The notes under the pieces: model-generated
Database searches by the model: none
Told to the model about the DNA's origin: nothing
The model's input: the letters and a program-made list of their open reading frames with translations, nothing else
Origin: Pseudoblastomonas marina
Lineage (GTDB): Bacteria; Pseudomonadota; Alphaproteobacteria; Sphingomonadales; Sphingomonadaceae
Assembly (NCBI RefSeq): GCF_014641655.1
Contig: NZ_BMID01000001.1
Span: forward strand, 682,001 to 746,000
DNA length: 64,000 nucleotides
Direction of reading: 5' to 3'
Shown: in pieces, positions 47,721-56,007 of the stretch
How the letters are laid out: each line of letters begins with the position of its first letter
Position numbering within the stretch: the first letter of the stretch is position 1
Made by a program: the position numbers and the translations under genes

Positions 47721-49079
47721 ATGGATCCGACCGTTCTCGCTATCATCGCACTTGTTATCGGCCTCGCTCTTGGCGGCGGTGTTGGCTGGTATATCGGCTC
47801 GCGCCCGGCCTCCGACCTCAAGGCCAAGCTGGCCGAGAGCGAAGCTACGGGCGCAGCGCGCGAGGAGGAATTCAAGCGGGCAACCAAGGAATTGGGTGAG
47901 GCGCAGATCAGAATCGCGACGCTCGAAGCCAACGCCGCCAATTTCGACAAGCAGTTGGAACAGATGCGTGAGGCGCGCGAAGCGCTGGTCGACCAGTTCA
48001 AGGCGACCAGCGGCGAGGTCCTGTCGAAGGCGCAGGAGGAATTCCTCAAGCGCGCCGACGAAAAATTCGGCTCGGCAGAGAAGGCCAACAAGGAAGCGGT
48101 CGCTTCGCTGTTGAAGCCGGTCAGCGAGCGGCTCAAGGCCTATGAGGAGCAGGTCGGCAGCCTGGAGAAACAGCGCGCCGACGCGTTCAGCGGGCTTCGG
48201 ACGCAGATCGAGGAAATGCGGAAGGGCCAGGAAGAGGTCCGGCGCGAGGCGCAGCGGCTTGGCAATTCGCTCACCAATGCGCCCAAGGCGCGTGGGCGCT
48301 GGGGCGAACGTGCACTGCAGAACGTGCTCGAGCAATGCGGCCTGTCCGAGCACACCGATTTCGACCTCGAACATTCGCTCGATACCGACGAGGGCCGGTT
48401 GCGACCCGATGCAATCGTACACGTGCCCGGCCAGAAGAAGCTGGTGATCGACGCCAAGGTGTCGTTGAACGCCTACCAGGCAGCATTCGAGGCCGAGGGC
48501 GACGAGGAGCGCGTGCGCCATCTCGACCTGCATGCCAAGTCGATGCGCAGCCACGTCCAGACGCTCGGTTCGAAAAGCTATCAGAGCCAGTTCGACGATT
48601 CGCCCGACTATGTCGTGATGTTCGTCCCCGGCGAGCATTTCGTCGCCGCCGCGCTCGAACACGACCCCGAGCTGTGGGATTTCGCATTCCGCAACAAGGT
48701 TTTGCTCGCAACTCCTACGAACCTGGTGGCGATCGCGCGCACGGTAGCGCAGGTCTGGCGGCAGGACACGATAGCGCGCGAAGCGGTCGAGATCGGCAAG
48801 ATGGGCGCCGAGCTCTACGACCGGCTCGCCATCGCCGCCGAGCACATGAAGCGCGTCGGTGGCGGGCTCGAAAGCGCGGTCAAGAATTACAACAAGTTCG
48901 TCGGTTCATTTGAGAGGAATGTTCTCTCCGCCGGGCGTCGCTTGCAGGACAAGGGGATCGAGATCGGCAAGCGCGAGATCGAGGAAATTCCCCAGATCGC
49001 CGAGACTCCTACCTACACCGCCGAAGACGCCGCGCAGATCGAGGACGGCACCAACGAGGGTCGCGAGGCGGGGGAGTAG
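47721..49079 (+). CDS. rmuC: DNA recombination protein RmuC
   Basis: A 452-residue RmuC, a protein that limits recombination at inverted repeats. It has an N-terminal membrane anchor (ALVIGLALGGGVGWYIGSRP, residues 9-28), a long coiled coil (about 30-180) and a C-terminal PD-(D/E)xK-like nuclease domain around GRWGERALQNVLEQCGLSEH, PDAIVHVPGQKKLVIDAKVSL and DYVVMFVPGEHFVAAALEHDPEL. The Asp and Lys of the D-A-K motif are present. It follows def after 142 bases that hold a palindromic repeat. Confidence 0.93.
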   Translation: MDPTVLAIIALVIGLALGGGVGWYIGSRPASDLKAKLAESEATGAAREEEFKRATKELGEAQIRIATLEANAANFDKQLEQMREAREALVDQFKATSGEVLSKAQEEFLKRADEKFGSAEKANKEAVASLLKPVSERLKAYEEQVGSLEKQRADAFSGLRTQIEEMRKGQEEVRREAQRLGNSLTNAPKARGRWGERALQNVLEQCGLSEHTDFDLEHSLDTDEGRLRPDAIVHVPGQKKLVIDAKVSLNAYQAAFEAEGDEERVRHLDLHAKSMRSHVQTLGSKSYQSQFDDSPDYVVMFVPGEHFVAAALEHDPELWDFAFRNKVLLATPTNLVAIARTVAQVWRQDTIAREAVEIGKMGAELYDRLAIAAEHMKRVGGGLESAVKNYNKFVGSFERNVLSAGRRLQDKGIEIGKREIEEIPQIAETPTYTAEDAAQIEDGTNEGREAGE

Positions 49080-49123
49080 TTGCTACCAAGCTCGGGGGGC
49101 GCGCAAATCGGGGGAGGTTTTCC

Positions 49124-49759
49124 GTGAAATCCCTGTGTCTTTCCGCTGTCTTCTCGATGGCGGCGCTTTCCACGCCCATCTCCGCCCAGCAGAGCTATCC
49201 GCCGCGCGACGATTGTCGCGGCGATGTGGCGGCGCAGGCTTTTCGCCACACGCTCACCACCGCGGTCGCCAACCGCAATGCGGCGATGCTGCGCCCGCTG
49301 GTCGCGCCGGAGGTCGAACTCGATTTCGGAGGGGGCTCGGGCTGGGAAACCTTCGCCGCGCGGCTCGACGATCCTGGTTATGCGCTGTGGGAAGAACTCG
49401 ATCGCGTGCTGCTGCTCGGCTGCGCGGTCATGAAAGGCGGCGAGCTCACGTTGCCGTGGCACTGGGCGCAGGACTTCGGCGACATCGACTATTTCGAGGC
49501 GATGCTGGTGACCGGCAGCGACGTGCCGCTCCGCGCCGCGGCCGCCCCCGAAGCGCTGGTGCGTGCGCGGATCGACTGGGGACTGGTGACGCTGGTCGAG
49601 GGCTGGGACCCGGAGGCCGAATATCTCGAGGTCCGCGATGGCCGACAACGCACGGGCTTCATTCGCAGCGATCGATTGCGATCGATGGTCGATTATCGCT
49701 TGCTCGCGCGGCCCGGCCCCGAAGGCTACCGGATCGTCGCCTTCATCGCCGGCGACTGA
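49124..49759 (+). CDS. Secreted protein, C-terminal SH3-like domain possible
   Basis: A 211-residue protein starting at a GTG with a very strong GGGGGAGG site upstream. It carries a Sec signal peptide ending ISA-QQ near residue 21. The mature part begins with a Cys-containing stretch (YPPRDDCRGDVAAQAFRHTLTTAVANRN) and a helical domain. The last 60 residues (LVTLVEGWDPEAEYLEVRDGRQRTGFIRSDRL) look like an SH3-type strand set. The function is unknown. It is convergent with the PilZ gene. Confidence 0.7.
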   Translation: MKSLCLSAVFSMAALSTPISAQQSYPPRDDCRGDVAAQAFRHTLTTAVANRNAAMLRPLVAPEVELDFGGGSGWETFAARLDDPGYALWEELDRVLLLGCAVMKGGELTLPWHWAQDFGDIDYFEAMLVTGSDVPLRAAAAPEALVRARIDWGLVTLVEGWDPEAEYLEVRDGRQRTGFIRSDRLRSMVDYRLLARPGPEGYRIVAFIAGD

Positions 49760-49781
49760 GGCGGCACTGGACTGCTCGGCT

Positions 49782-50330
49782 TCAGCCCAGCGCGCGCAGT
49801 TTCTGAGAGGCGAGGTCGAGCACCTGCAACTGGTTCATGTAGCGCGCGATCACCTCCGGATCGTTGCTCAGGAGATCGGCCAGCTTGTCCAGCTTGTCGG
49901 CGATCTGGTGAAGATCGTTGCGCTCCCCGACGGTCGATTTCAGCGTATGGCTGGCGATATGCGCCTTGTCTGCCACCGGGTACACATGTTTCGCCTGCTG
50001 GACGATGCGATCGACCTGCTGTTGGTGCTCATGCCCGCTCTTCATCCATGAATCGACCGCGACGCGCCGTTCGAACTGGAAACCGATGTTCTTCTCGCTA
50101 CGCCGCGTGACCTTGCCCGGGACCGAGAGGTTTCCACGGATAAGCCGACAGGTAGCGCCGGCATCGGGCAAATTGTTGGCTTCGATCAGAGCCCCGCTTT
50201 CGGACAGGTTGCGAACCCTCACCGCACCCGACATCGTGTCGGACACCAGCGTTGCCATGACGAAGAGGTTGGTGCGCGGAGCGGCCCGCCGACACATGTC
50301 GGGGCGTTCGTACGTGGCAGCGTTATCCAT
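49782..50330 (-). CDS. PilZ domain protein
   Basis: A 182-residue protein. The PilZ c-di-GMP signatures R15-x3-R19 (RRAAPR) and N41-L-S43-E-S-G46 are both present, followed by a beta-barrel with VRVRNLSESGALIEANNLPDAGATCRLIRGN. The C-terminal 80 residues are helical (DSWMKSGHEHQQQVDRIVQQ and onward), a domain I do not recognise. It could switch motility or polysaccharide output. It is preceded by 120 bases that contain no gene. Confidence 0.78.
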   Translation of the reverse strand: MDNAATYERPDMCRRAAPRTNLFVMATLVSDTMSGAVRVRNLSESGALIEANNLPDAGATCRLIRGNLSVPGKVTRRSEKNIGFQFERRVAVDSWMKSGHEHQQQVDRIVQQAKHVYPVADKAHIASHTLKSTVGERNDLHQIADKLDKLADLLSNDPEVIARYMNQLQVLDLASQKLRALG

Positions 50331-50453
50331 GGGGAGCCTGTTGAGGTTTAGGAATTAAGGTCACCTAGTAACATATCATGTATTTTGCACTAACTCGCCG
50401 CAAGGCCCGTTCCCGACTTCTCCTGAACGGTGTCGCGCAAGGCAAATTTAGCG

Positions 50454-51269
50454 TTATTCGAACGTGTCGAGCACCTCATAGGCGAGCACTGCGGCGGCGA
50501 TCGCGGCGTTGAGGCTGTCGGCGCGGCCCTTCATCGGCATCGTCACGCGCAGGTCGCAGGCGGCTTCGTAGGCTTCGGGCAGTCCGCGCGATTCGTTGCC
50601 GACCATGACGAAGCAGGGTGCGGTAAAAGGAGCGCCGCGATACGGCACGGCGTCGCGCAGCGACGCTGCAACCAGTTGGCCCCCGGTTTCCCCCTCGCCC
50701 TGTCGCAACCAGGCGTGGAATTCCTCCCACGGGGCACGCGCGATTCTCTGGGTGAACAGCGCCCCCATACTCGCACGGACGGCCTCGACCGAGAACGGGT
50801 CGGCACAATCGTCGACCAGGATCAACCCGCCGGCGCCCACCGCGTCGCCAGTGCGTAGCATGGTTCCGAGATTGCCCGGGTCGCGCAGTGCCTGCGCCAC
50901 CAGCCAGATATTGGCCGAGGATCGATCGAGCGTGTCGAGCGTCGTGTCAAATTCGGCGAACACCCCGGCGACCGCCTGGGGGTTGTCCTTCCCGGTGACC
51001 TTGGCGAGCAGCGCCGGCTCCATCTCGAGCACTTCGCCACCGGCATCCCCTACCGCCGCTTCGAGCGCATCGAGCAGGGGATGGGGTTCGCGACCGGTTG
51101 CCAGCGCCAGCAATTCGGGCACGTGGCCGGTCTCGCGCGCATCGGTCAGCAGGCGCAAACCTTCGGCCAGGAACCTGCCCTCGCGCTTGCGCTGCTTCTT
51201 TTCGCGCAGCGAGCGCATGAACTTGACGGTGGGATTAGAGAACCCGGTGATGGTGCGCCGCTCGGCCAA
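50454..51269 (-). CDS. SpoU-type rRNA/tRNA 2'-O-methyltransferase
   Basis: A 271-residue TrmH/SpoU-family enzyme with an N-terminal substrate-binding domain (ITGFSNPTVKFMRSLREKKQRKREGRFLAEGLRLL). The SPOUT motifs are NLGTMLRT (motif 1), GNESRGLP (motif 2) and DSLNAAIAAAV (motif 3). It methylates ribose in rRNA or tRNA, but the target is not evident. It ends the regulatory operon and starts 7 bases after the HPr gene. Confidence 0.87.
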   Translation of the reverse strand: MAERRTITGFSNPTVKFMRSLREKKQRKREGRFLAEGLRLLTDARETGHVPELLALATGREPHPLLDALEAAVGDAGGEVLEMEPALLAKVTGKDNPQAVAGVFAEFDTTLDTLDRSSANIWLVAQALRDPGNLGTMLRTGDAVGAGGLILVDDCADPFSVEAVRASMGALFTQRIARAPWEEFHAWLRQGEGETGGQLVAASLRDAVPYRGAPFTAPCFVMVGNESRGLPEAYEAACDLRVTMPMKGRADSLNAAIAAAVLAYEVLDTFE

Positions 51270-51276
51270 CGCTGCC

Positions 51277-51549
51277 TCAGTCCTCGCCGAAGCCGTCTTT
51301 GACGAGCCCCACCAGCTTGGCGAGCGCAGCGTCGGAATTCTCGCCGTCGACGCAGATCTCGATCGTGTCGCCGCGCGCCGCGCCGAGCATCATCAGGCCG
51401 AGGATCGAACCGCCGCCCGCGCGGGTGCCATCCTTGCCGACTTGCACGTCGAGCCCGTCCGCCAGCTGGCTGACCATGCCGACGAATTTCGCGCTGGCTC
51501 GCGCGTGCAGGCCCTTTTCGTTGACGATGGTGACGGTTTCGCAGGGCAC
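51277..51549 (-). CDS. ptsH: Phosphocarrier protein HPr
   Basis: A 90-residue HPr, the phosphoryl carrier of the PTS. The active His is H15 in GLHARASAKFV. A Ser at 48 (GGGSILGLMMLGAA) matches the regulatory Ser phosphorylated by HPr kinase. It lies just after the EIIA gene in an operon that also has rapZ and a short HPr kinase gene, the alphaproteobacterial arrangement that links the PTS cascade to a two-component system. Confidence 0.93.
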   Translation of the reverse strand: MPCETVTIVNEKGLHARASAKFVGMVSQLADGLDVQVGKDGTRAGGGSILGLMMLGAARGDTIEICVDGENSDAALAKLVGLVKDGFGED

Positions 51550-51555
51550 TCGGGT

Positions 51556-51960
51556 TCAGGCTTCCTGCGCGAGGAATTCGCTCGCCACGGTGATGTAATT
51601 GCGCCCCGCCTCGCGGGCGGCGGTTACCGCGTCGCCCAATGCCATCGCCTTGCGCGCACCGGCCAGGCGGATCAGCATCGGCAGGTTGGTCCCGGCGATT
51701 ACCTCGACCTCGCCTTCGCGCATCAGCGAGATGGCAAGGTTGGAGGGGGTGCCGCCGAACAGGTCGGTGAGAATGACGACTCCGGCACCGTCGTTCACGT
51801 CCTTCACGCCCTTGGCGATTTCGCGCCGGCGCGCTTCCATGTCGTCGTTCGGTCCGATGCAGACCGTCGCGACGCCTTTCTGGGTGCCGACCACGTGCTC
51901 CATCGCCTCGACGAAAGTCTCGGCGAGTTGGCCGTGCGTAACGAGTACGATACCGATCAT
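51556..51960 (-). CDS. PTS EIIA component, mannose-class (ManX/EIIA-Man type)
   Basis: A 134-residue EIIA of the mannose type. The phosphorylation site is H9 (VLVTHGQLAETF). GGTPSNLAISLM and the C-terminal ITVASEFLAQE are typical. No membrane IIC partner is nearby, so it most likely acts as a regulator rather than a sugar transporter part. It is 6 bases upstream of HPr in the operon, and the gap to rapZ is 78 bases. Confidence 0.9.
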   Translation of the reverse strand: MIGIVLVTHGQLAETFVEAMEHVVGTQKGVATVCIGPNDDMEARRREIAKGVKDVNDGAGVVILTDLFGGTPSNLAISLMREGEVEVIAGTNLPMLIRLAGARKAMALGDAVTAAREAGRNYITVASEFLAQEA

Positions 51961-52038
51961 CAGTGCGTAATTGCTCTAATCCAATGCGTAGGACAGCGGC
52001 CCTTAGACCTTTACGGATGTTATGTCAGCCCGGATGTA

Positions 52039-52956
52039 TCAAGGCTGTGGCTGAGTGCCTTCAACCAGCTCTGCGCCGCGCGATTTTAGCGTCCGATGAA
52101 TGAGTGTCGGGCTGCGTCCGGTGGCGCGAAGCCGCTCGGTCAGCTTGCGCGCGGTGAACACCGAACGGTGGCGTCCGCCGGTGCACCCGAACGCAATCGT
52201 GAGGTAGCCGCGCCCTTGCGCCTCGTAGCGTGGCAGCAAAGTCAGGATCAGGTCCTCGATCTGGCCATAGGCGTCGGCGAAAGCCGGGTCGTTCTCGATA
52301 TGCCGCGCCACCGCCTCATCCTCGCCGGTGAGCGGGCGCAGCTTCTCGTCCCAATGCGGATTGTCGAGAAAGCGCATGTCGAAAACGAGGTCGGCAACCG
52401 GCGGTATCCCTCTCGCAAAGCCGAAACTCATCACGCTCAGCGCCATCCGCCGCTCGCTCTTGGGGGAGAAATGCTCGCGGATCGATTGCTGGAGGTCGTG
52501 CGGGGTGAACTTGGTCGTGTCGATCACGAAGTCGGCGCGCTCGCGCAGCCGGGCGAGCAGTTCGCGCTCGGCCGCGAGCGCCTCGTGCACGGGGCGCCCC
52601 TGCGCCAGCGGGTGCGGTCGTCGAGTCTCGTTATAGCGGCGCTCGAGCTCCTGGCCGGCGCAATCGACGAACAGGAGGGTGACCGAGACGTCGTCGCGCG
52701 CTTCGAGAAGGGCGAGGTATTCGAGGAATTTGCGCGGCACGAATTCGCGCGTCCGGGCATCGAACCCGATCGCGACGGCGGAGCTTCCCGGACCTTCGGC
52801 GAGCAGATCCTGCACCTGACGCTTGAGGAAACGGAGCGGGAAATTGTCGATCATTTCCCAGCCGAGGTCTTCGAGCTGGCGCAATGCGGTGGTCTTGCCG
52901 GCTCCGAGCAGCCCGGTGACCAGCAGCAATTCCAGCTTGTCGTGCGTTTCGCTCAT
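52039..52956 (-). CDS. rapZ: RapZ (YvcJ-like) P-loop ATPase
   Basis: A 305-residue member of the RapZ family. The P-loop is GLLGAGKTT (residues 15-23, where Ser often replaces the second Leu), followed by LEDLGWEMIDNFPLRFL and CTGGRHRSVFTARKLTERL near the C-terminus. In enterics RapZ binds small RNAs that set GlmS levels; in alphaproteobacteria it keeps company with HprK. I chose the ATG at 52956 (MSETHDKLELLLVTG). It lies 40 bases after the HPr kinase gene. Confidence 0.93.
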   Translation of the reverse strand: MSETHDKLELLLVTGLLGAGKTTALRQLEDLGWEMIDNFPLRFLKRQVQDLLAEGPGSSAVAIGFDARTREFVPRKFLEYLALLEARDDVSVTLLFVDCAGQELERRYNETRRPHPLAQGRPVHEALAAERELLARLRERADFVIDTTKFTPHDLQQSIREHFSPKSERRMALSVMSFGFARGIPPVADLVFDMRFLDNPHWDEKLRPLTGEDEAVARHIENDPAFADAYGQIEDLILTLLPRYEAQGRGYLTIAFGCTGGRHRSVFTARKLTERLRATGRSPTLIHRTLKSRGAELVEGTQPQP

Positions 52957-52996
52957 CTTCGCGGGGTGTGGACCTTCGGCGGTGCGATGTGAAGGC

Positions 52997-53416
52997 CTAT
53001 CGATCGAGCCCGAACATATCGAGCGCCGCCTCGACCCGCAGCGCGAGCGCGAGCTTGGAAGGATAGAGCCGAATCTCGGGAACGGTGCAGCCGGCGACCC
53101 TGCGCTGTTCCGGTCCGAGCGGCAGGCGCGGGGGATCCTTGGCGAGCGTGATCCACAGGCAGGCGGGCGCCCCGACCGGTTCCATCTCGACGATCCCGAC
53201 ATTGCGGATCTCGATCAAGCCTTCGGTTTCGACCGGCGGCGCAGCGTGCAGCCGCCCGTCTTCGGGCGAGACGACCACGCCATCGTCGCCGATCAGCCGC
53301 GCACCCCGGTCGATCAGTTCGAGCGCGAGGCTCGACTTGCCGCTGCCCGATGGTCCGGCGATCAAAACCCCGCGCCCGTCGATCGCGACACCGGTGACGT
53401 TGGGCAGCTTCTTCAT
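52997..53416 (-). CDS. hprK: Short HPr kinase/phosphorylase (C-terminal domain only)
   Basis: A 139-residue protein: only the catalytic half of HprK, which is about 310 residues in Firmicutes. The P-loop is GPSGSGKSSLALEL (residues 21-34), followed by GARLIGDDGVVV and EIRNVGIVE. The N-terminal domain is absent, as is usual in alphaproteobacteria. It should phosphorylate Ser48 of HPr. The start overlaps the sensor kinase stop by 4 bases. Confidence 0.92.
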   Translation of the reverse strand: MKKLPNVTGVAIDGRGVLIAGPSGSGKSSLALELIDRGARLIGDDGVVVSPEDGRLHAAPPVETEGLIEIRNVGIVEMEPVGAPACLWITLAKDPPRLPLGPEQRRVAGCTVPEIRLYPSKLALALRVEAALDMFGLDR

Positions 53417-55008
53417 TTGGCCGGAATCCTGAGAACGAAGCGCGCGCCGTTCTCTCCGTCGAGCCGTGCGCCCACTTCGAGCGTGCCGTCATGGGCCCGA
53501 GCGATGGTGCGCGCGATGGCGAGGCCAAGCCCGCTGTGACGACCGAAGCCGTCGGGCTCGGGCCGCTGGGTGTAGAAGCGCTCGAATACCTTCTCGCGCA
53601 ATTCCTCGGCGATCCCGGGGCCGCGATCGCTGACCGCTAGCTGGACCTTGCGATCCTGGCGCGCAACCGTGATCGAGACCGGCGCTCCGCGCGGGGAAAA
53701 GGACTGGGCGTTGTCGATGAGATTTTCGATCACCCGTTCGAGCTGGCTCTCGTCGCCCCGGACGGTGAACGGGCCCGGAGTCGAGGCAACCAGCTCGAGC
53801 CAGTTCTCGCTGTCGCTCTCGGGCCGGCGGCGCGCCTCCACGATGCGCTCGGCCAAAGCGTGGAGATCGATCACTTCGAACTCGGTGCGGCTGATCTCCG
53901 CATCGATCCGGCTGAGGTCGGAAATCTCGGTCACGAGCCGGTCGATGCGGCGCACGTCGGCGCCGATGATGTCGAGCAGCTGGGTGCGCAATTCGGGCTG
54001 CTCGACCCGTTCGAGCGATTCCATCGCGCTGCGCATCGAGGCGAGCGGGTTCTTGAGTTCGTGCGCGACATCGGCGGCGAAGCTTTCGACCGCGTCGATC
54101 CGGTTGCGCAAGGCCTCGGCCATGTCGGAAACCGCGCGCGCCAGCTGACCGATCTCGTCGCCACGTTCGGGGAGGCGGGGGACGACCACTTCGCGCTCGC
54201 GCCCCATCCGCACCCGGCTGGCGGCCGAGGCGAGGTCCTTCAACGGGGTCACGATCGTCCGCGCGAGGAACAGCGCAAGCTGGATCGAAGCGGCCAGCGC
54301 GACGAGGATGATCAGTGCGAGTGTCCCGCGCGCATCGCGCACGCTTTGCGTAATGTCGCGTGGATTGGCCGATACGAGCACTGCTTCGCCCGAAAAACCG
54401 ATCGGGGCCGCGGCCGTGATCACGGGGGTGCGATCCGGTGCGTAGCGCTGGAACACGACGGTGCGTCCAGTCGCGAGTGCGGCGGCGATCTCGTTCCACT
54501 GGCTCGCGCTTTCGCGCTGCGGGTCGCGATAGGGGGGGACGGGCTGGGCGCCGAGCAGCGCGTCGGTCGCGCGATCAAGGTAGCCGGGCAGGCGCCTGAA
54601 GAAATTGCCGCTATCCGGCGGGCCGAGTGTATAGCCCGGCTCGGCGAGATCGAAGCTATCGGCCACGAGGCGCCCCCGCGGATCGTAGGTGCGGATGCGG
54701 GAACGCTGGTCGCGCGCAATTTCGACGATCAGCCGCTCGCGGGCTTCGGCATCGGGGAGCGCTACCAGCGCATCGGACACGATCTCCGCCTCGCTGCGTG
54801 CGGTCTCGAACCGTTCGACCAGCAATTGGTTGCGGTAGGAATCGAGATAGAACAGGCTGCCCGCGAACAACGCCAGCGCGAAAATGTTGACGAACAGGAT
54901 CCGCGCGGTGAGCGGAATGCTGCGCGTCCAGAATAGCGGATCGCGCAGCGGCGCGGCGGGTGCGCCGACCGGCCCGTTCCCGTCCGCTGCTGGGTCAGGC
55001 TTCGCCAA
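53413..55008 (-). CDS. chvG: ChvG-like sensor histidine kinase
   Basis: A 531-residue sensor kinase. It has two membrane helices (about 37-56 and the Ile/Leu/Ala helix near 245), an extracytoplasmic sensor domain between them and a HAMP region. The kinase boxes are [16 protein letters not shown] (H box), [12 protein letters not shown] (N box), DRGPGI (G1), ERFYT (F) and GLGLAIAR (G2). The start must be a TTG at 55008 that overlaps the response regulator end by 14 bases, as no ATG or GTG fits. It forms a ChvG/ChvI pair with its neighbour, a system for acid and envelope stress in rhizobia and agrobacteria. Confidence 0.9.
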   Translation of the reverse strand: MAKPDPAADGNGPVGAPAAPLRDPLFWTRSIPLTARILFVNIFALALFAGSLFYLDSYRNQLLVERFETARSEAEIVSDALVALPDAEARERLIVEIARDQRSRIRTYDPRGRLVADSFDLAEPGYTLGPPDSGNFFRRLPGYLDRATDALLGAQPVPPYRDPQRESASQWNEIAAALATGRTVVFQRYAPDRTPVITAAAPIGFSGEAVLVSANPRDITQSVRDARGTLALIILVALAASIQLALFLARTIVTPLKDLASAASRVRMGREREVVVPRLPERGDEIGQLARAVSDMAEALRNRIDAVESFAADVAHELKNPLASMRSAMESLERVEQPELRTQLLDIIGADVRRIDRLVTEISDLSRIDAEISRTEFEVIDLHALAERIVEARRRPESDSENWLELVASTPGPFTVRGDESQLERVIENLIDNAQSFSPRGAPVSITVARQDRKVQLAVSDRGPGIAEELREKVFERFYTQRPEPDGFGRHSGLGLAIARTIARAHDGTLEVGARLDGENGARFVLRIPAK

Positions 55009-55771
55009 AGGAATAGCCCGCCCCGTAGAGCGTTTCGATGGCCCCGAATTCACCGTCGACCTTGCGGAACTTGCGACGCATCCGCTTGATGTGGCTGTCG
55101 ATCGTGCGGTCATCCACGAACACGTCGTCGCTATAGGCTGCGTCCATCAGCTGGTTGCGCGTCTTGATCAGGCCTGGGCGGGTGGCCAGCGCCTCGAGGA
55201 TGAGGAACTCGGTCACCGTGAGCGACACGGGCTCACCGTCCCAGGTCACGCGATGGCGATCGGGATCCATGCACAGTCTGCCGCGACGCATCACGCCGTC
55301 CTGCTCGGGACGGTCGTGTTCTTCGGGCTGGCCCATGTCGGGTGCCGGTGCGGCGAAATCGGCGCGCCGCAGGATCGCGCGGGCGCGCGCGATCAGCAAC
55401 CGCTGGCTGAAGGGCTTCGCGATGTAATCGTCTGCCCCCAGTGACAAGCCGAGCGCCTCGTCGCTTTCTTCGTCCTTCGAGGTGAGGAAAATGACCGGCA
55501 GGTCGGAACTCTTGCGCAGCTCGCGCAGCAATTCGAGCCCGTCCATCTGCGGCATCTTTATGTCGAGAATGGCGAGGTCGGGCGGATTGCTCCGCAGCGC
55601 CTTCAGGGCGCTCGCCCCGTCCGAATAGACGCGCGTGGCGAAGCCCTCGGACTGCAGGGCGATCGAGACGCTGGTGAGGATGTTGCGATCGTCGTCGACC
55701 AGCGCGATCACCTTGCGGCCATCGTCGCCATCGGGATTGTCGGGCGTGTCGCTGGCGGTCTCGGTTTCCAA
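54995..55771 (-). CDS. chvI: ChvI-like response regulator, OmpR family
   Basis: A 258-residue response regulator. The receiver phospho-acceptor is D70 in [13 protein letters not shown], with TSKDE and AKPF in place. The winged helix at the C-terminus has [30 protein letters not shown] and [15 protein letters not shown]. It opens at a TTG (55771) with AAGGA 10 bases upstream. It heads the operon chvI-chvG-hprK-rapZ-EIIA-HPr-methyltransferase and is divergent from pckA. In relatives it controls exopolysaccharide, acid response and pckA. Confidence 0.92.
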   Translation of the reverse strand: METETASDTPDNPDGDDGRKVIALVDDDRNILTSVSIALQSEGFATRVYSDGASALKALRSNPPDLAILDIKMPQMDGLELLRELRKSSDLPVIFLTSKDEESDEALGLSLGADDYIAKPFSQRLLIARARAILRRADFAAPAPDMGQPEEHDRPEQDGVMRRGRLCMDPDRHRVTWDGEPVSLTVTEFLILEALATRPGLIKTRNQLMDAAYSDDVFVDDRTIDSHIKRMRRKFRKVDGEFGAIETLYGAGYSFGEA

Positions 55772-55849
55772 GCGGAAGACATCCTTTTACGTATCTGTTT
55801 GGCACAGCCCTAGCGAGGGGGTGTGGAACAGACAATATTCGGGCCTGAC

Positions 55850-55865
55850 TTGTGAGCGTTCACAA
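55850..55865. promoter_or_regulatory. LacI-type palindrome between chvI and pckA
   Basis: TTGTGAGCGTTCACAA is a palindrome with 6-bp perfect arms and a central CG. It matches 15 of 16 positions of the idealised symmetric lac operator (TTGTGAGCGCTCACAA). It lies about 50 bases upstream of the -35 of the predicted pckA promoter. A LacI/GalR-family regulator is the likeliest binder. Confidence 0.5.
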
Positions 55866-55915
55866 TGATCCAAGCTGTTGATTCATCGTCCTAACCATCT
55901 GGCAATAGGCGCGAA

Positions 55916-55944
55916 TTGACGGAATCACGGGGGTTCTCTATCTG
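55916..55944 (+). promoter_or_regulatory. Predicted pckA promoter
   Basis: TTGACG (55916-55921), a 17-base spacer and TATCTG (55939-55944) form a good vegetative promoter, about 60 bases upstream of the pckA start codon. The chvI start codon is 145 bases away on the other side. Confidence 0.55.
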
Positions 55945-56007
55945 CGCTGGAGACAGTTTCGGCACTACCATGCGCCGGCCGCCTCCAGTCGTTTCGGGAG
56001 AATATCC

